A DNA stretch of 7,570 bases from Endomicrobium sp. (GTDB lineage: Bacteria > Elusimicrobiota > Endomicrobiia > Endomicrobiales > Endomicrobiaceae). The stretch is taken from assembly GCA_031273645.1 (NCBI GenBank), contig JAISRM010000254.1, forward strand, positions 1 through 7,570, given 5' to 3'. The translations under genes and the position numbers were made by a program. Positions 5,152 to 7,570 of this stretch are shown one piece after another (position 1 is the first letter of the stretch; each line of letters begins with the position of its first letter). The notes beneath the pieces are model-generated. The model searched no databases, was not told the origin of the DNA, and saw nothing but the letters and a program-made list of their open reading frames with translations.

Positions 5152-7570
5152 ATGAGCATGTTAAGACTTTCCGTTGACAGACCTGTAACGACAATAATGA
5201 TATTTTTATCGATAGGTTTGTTAGGGCTTATTTCTTATACGAGAATACCGCAGGAACTGTTTCCTTCTATGGAATATCCGCAGATAACGATAGTTACCAA
5301 ATACGAAGGCGCAGGTCCTGAAGAAGCGGAAAAACTTATAAGCCGCATGGTTGAAGAAACCGCAGGGACTGTAAAAAATATAAAAAGAGTGTCGTCAAAT
5401 TCAAAAGAAGGCGTTTCCGTGGTAACCTGCGAATTTCGCTGGGGAACAAACATGGATTTTGCCGCTATGGACGTGCGCGAAAAAATAGACTTAATTAAAG
5501 AAAGCCTTCCGCGCGACGCTTTAGAGCCGGTAGTTCTCAAATATAATCCGACGCAGGTTGAAGCGATGATGCTTTCCGTAAGCTATAAAAACGGCGAATC
5601 TTCCCCGATAAAAATGGCGGAGCTTAGACGCACGGCCAAAAAAAATATCAAAGACGAGCTTGAAAGGCTTGAAGGCGTGGCCAAAGTAGAGCTAAGAGGC
5701 GGCGAAGAAAAAGAAATACTTGTAGAAATTGACAAAGGCAGGCTTCTTGCCAATCAAGTTTCAATTACCGAAATTATCACTTCTTTGCAAAACGCAAACA
5801 TTACATATCCCGCCGGCACAATTAAAGAGGAAAAACACGAATATCTTGTAAAAACCGTCGGAGAATTTCAAAACATAGAAGACGTCGCGACCTTGTCGTT
5901 TTCAAAAGTCGATTACAATATGGACCAGGCCATGAGCACCAAAAGGGTTAAAAATCAGCGTCAGGAAACGGGCGACAAAATAGTGTTTTTAAAAGACGTT
6001 TCCGACGTGAAAGAGGCGTTAAAGGACAGAAAAGGATATTCGCGCTATAACGGAAGCGAAAATATTTCCGTCGGCATTTATCAGCAGTCGGGCTCAAATT
6101 TGATCAATCTGTCTAACAATGTGCATAAAAAACTTAAAGACATAGAAGATAAAATACCAAAAGACGTCGATATAAAAGTTACTTCCGATCAATCGGACTT
6201 CATTAAAGAATCTCTTGCAAATCTGTACTCAAACGGAATTCAGGGCATTCTTCTCTCATTTATTCTTCTCTACTTTTTTATGAAAAGCTTTATGGCTTCC
6301 ACTATAATTAACATAGCCATACCTGTCGCTTTATGCACTACTTTAAGCCTTATGTATTTTCAGGGCATTTCAATAAACACCATGTCTTTGGGCGGGTTGA
6401 CCGTCGGAATAGGTATGGTGGTTGATAATTCCAACATGGTGCTTGAAAATATTCTTATGCAGGTTCACCGCAATAAGAAAAGAGAAAAAAAAGAGTCTAT
6501 TTACGCGGCGACTTCAAGCCTTTTAGCGCCTATTATCAGTTCAACTTTTACGTCGGTAGCAATCTTTATTCCTTTTGTTTTCGTAGCCGGCATGATAGGC
6601 CAGCTTTTTAAACAGCTTGCTTTGACTATCACTTTTTCGCTTATATCTTCAATTTTTGCCGCTATGTTTCTTGTTCCGAGGCTTGCTTTGACGGCAGATT
6701 TGGCTAAACAGTCCGTTACCGCCGGCATGGCGACGATAAACAAATTCTTTACGCCTGTCTTTCAAAAAGCTTTAGATATGAGGCTTGGAAAAGTTATGTT
6801 TATTATGTTTATTTACACGGCGCTTGGCGCGGTGTGCCTTATGTTTATACCGAAAGCTTTTATGCCTAAAGTTGACGAGAGAAGATTTGTTTTAAACATG
6901 TCTTTGCCGCCCGACACCCCTCTTGAAATTACTAATTCAACTTCAAAAAGAATAGAAAAACTTATTTCCGGATATTCGGAAGTAAGGGATATTTCCGTAA
7001 GCGTCGGTTCTACCGGAGACAGCGGCGGCGTAGCTTCAATAGAGTCGCTTGGCTCTTATCAATCAAGAATTATAGGACGGCTAAATCCCGAAGGCTTAAG
7101 CACCGACGAATTGGTGGCCGACATTTCAAACGAAATAAAAAAATGGAACATCAAAGGCATAAATACGGAATTTATGACGCAGCAGGGCCTTTTTGGTTCG
7201 GGAGTGGGCGCAGCTTCGGGGCTTACCATAGAAGTAAGGGGAAAAGATCTGAAAGTTCTTAAAGCCGCCGCCGACAATATACGCGAATTAATGGACAATA
7301 TGCCGCAGTTTTACGGCATTAAGCTCGATCCGCCCGACGAAGTTCCTGAACTCAGGCTTACTATAGAAAGGGAACGCGCTTCATTGTTCGGTCTTTCAAC
7401 GCAGGATATTTCGGCCATGACGCTTGCGGCCATTAAAGGTTTTGTGGCTACGAAACTTAAACTTAAAGACGACGAAATGGATATAAGGGTCAGAATGAGG
7501 GAAGCAGACCGCGACAGGCTTGAAAAAGTTATGGAAATGACTTCGTATTCTCCTTGGGGTTTTACGATAC
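5152..7570 (+). CDS. RND efflux permease, AcrB/HAE1-like (second of two; 3' end outside window)
   Basis: Reading from ATG 5152, the frame stays open for 806 codons to the window edge, so the last 200 or more residues are missing. The start is typical of the family (LSVDRPVTTIMIFLSIG, TM1 about 12-31; RIPQELFPSMEYPQITI). A periplasmic loop follows, with VREKIDLIKESLP, LEGVAKVELRGGEEKEILVEID and TVGEFQNIEDV. TM2-TM6 lie at about 364-508 and TM7 at about 548-567, followed by the start of the second periplasmic loop. TM4 keeps the Gly of the relay motif and the first Asp (G421-xxx-D425), but has N426 where AcrB has Asp408, and N428 inside the helix. D-N at this site is also known from other HAE1-type pumps. 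About 20 polar residues (254-273, including DYNMDQAMSTKR) appear inserted before IVFLKDVSDV. The protein is clearly homologous to the upstream permease but well diverged from it. Gene order suggests a shared adaptor, either as a mixed trimer or as alternative pumps. TM10 is not visible. Confidence 0.93.
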   Translation, partial: MSMLRLSVDRPVTTIMIFLSIGLLGLISYTRIPQELFPSMEYPQITIVTKYEGAGPEEAEKLISRMVEETAGTVKNIKRVSSNSKEGVSVVTCEFRWGTNMDFAAMDVREKIDLIKESLPRDALEPVVLKYNPTQVEAMMLSVSYKNGESSPIKMAELRRTAKKNIKDELERLEGVAKVELRGGEEKEILVEIDKGRLLANQVSITEIITSLQNANITYPAGTIKEEKHEYLVKTVGEFQNIEDVATLSFSKVDYNMDQAMSTKRVKNQRQETGDKIVFLKDVSDVKEALKDRKGYSRYNGSENISVGIYQQSGSNLINLSNNVHKKLKDIEDKIPKDVDIKVTSDQSDFIKESLANLYSNGIQGILLSFILLYFFMKSFMASTIINIAIPVALCTTLSLMYFQGISINTMSLGGLTVGIGMVVDNSNMVLENILMQVHRNKKREKKESIYAATSSLLAPIISSTFTSVAIFIPFVFVAGMIGQLFKQLALTITFSLISSIFAAMFLVPRLALTADLAKQSVTAGMATINKFFTPVFQKALDMRLGKVMFIMFIYTALGAVCLMFIPKAFMPKVDERRFVLNMSLPPDTPLEITNSTSKRIEKLISGYSEVRDISVSVGSTGDSGGVASIESLGSYQSRIIGRLNPEGLSTDELVADISNEIKKWNIKGINTEFMTQQGLFGSGVGAASGLTIEVRGKDLKVLKAAADNIRELMDNMPQFYGIKLDPPDEVPELRLTIERERASLFGLSTQDISAMTLAAIKGFVATKLKLKDDEMDIRVRMREADRDRLEKVMEMTSYSPWGFTI

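Overview
The window is one piece of a tripartite RND (resistance-nodulation-division) efflux locus, all on the + strand. It reads in order: the C-terminal end of a TolC-family outer-membrane channel (1-402, its 5' part is outside the window); a complete periplasmic adaptor / membrane fusion protein (460-1704); a complete RND inner-membrane permease of 1046 residues (1939-5079); and a second, non-identical RND permease (5152 onward) that is still open at the right edge after 806 codons. Nothing coding is supported on the - strand.

The organism is a diderm (Gram-negative type) bacterium, because all three layers of an envelope-spanning pump are encoded. Base composition looks moderately AT-rich, with frequent ATA (Ile), AGA/AGG (Arg) and CTT (Leu) codons. 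This style fits lineages such as Elusimicrobiota/Endomicrobia, but that is only an impression; no marker gene here fixes the taxonomy.

Together the genes would make an energised inner-membrane pump, an adaptor and an outer-membrane duct that export substrates from the periplasm or inner membrane to outside. One adaptor with two different permeases resembles the MdtABC layout, where two permease types form a mixed trimer. The first permease departs from the usual proton-relay residues: TM4 reads AxxxDN instead of GxxxDD, and a Tyr stands where AcrB has Lys940 in TM10. This raises the possibility that it is the weaker or non-proton-coupled partner. The relay cannot be compared fully in the second permease because its C-terminal half is outside the window.

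The most unusual non-coding part is the 234-base gap between adaptor and first permease (1705-1938). It holds five 15-base tandem units (1717-1791) with a 30-base higher-order pattern of small hairpins. These are followed by a convincing intrinsic-terminator-like hairpin with a T tract (1841-1875), then a second GC hairpin with a T run just before the permease start. The permease start has no visible Shine-Dalgarno, although the adaptor and second permease both do. The permeases may therefore be expressed separately from, or at a different level than, the channel and adaptor. No known-class mobile element, CRISPR array, tRNA or rRNA was seen.
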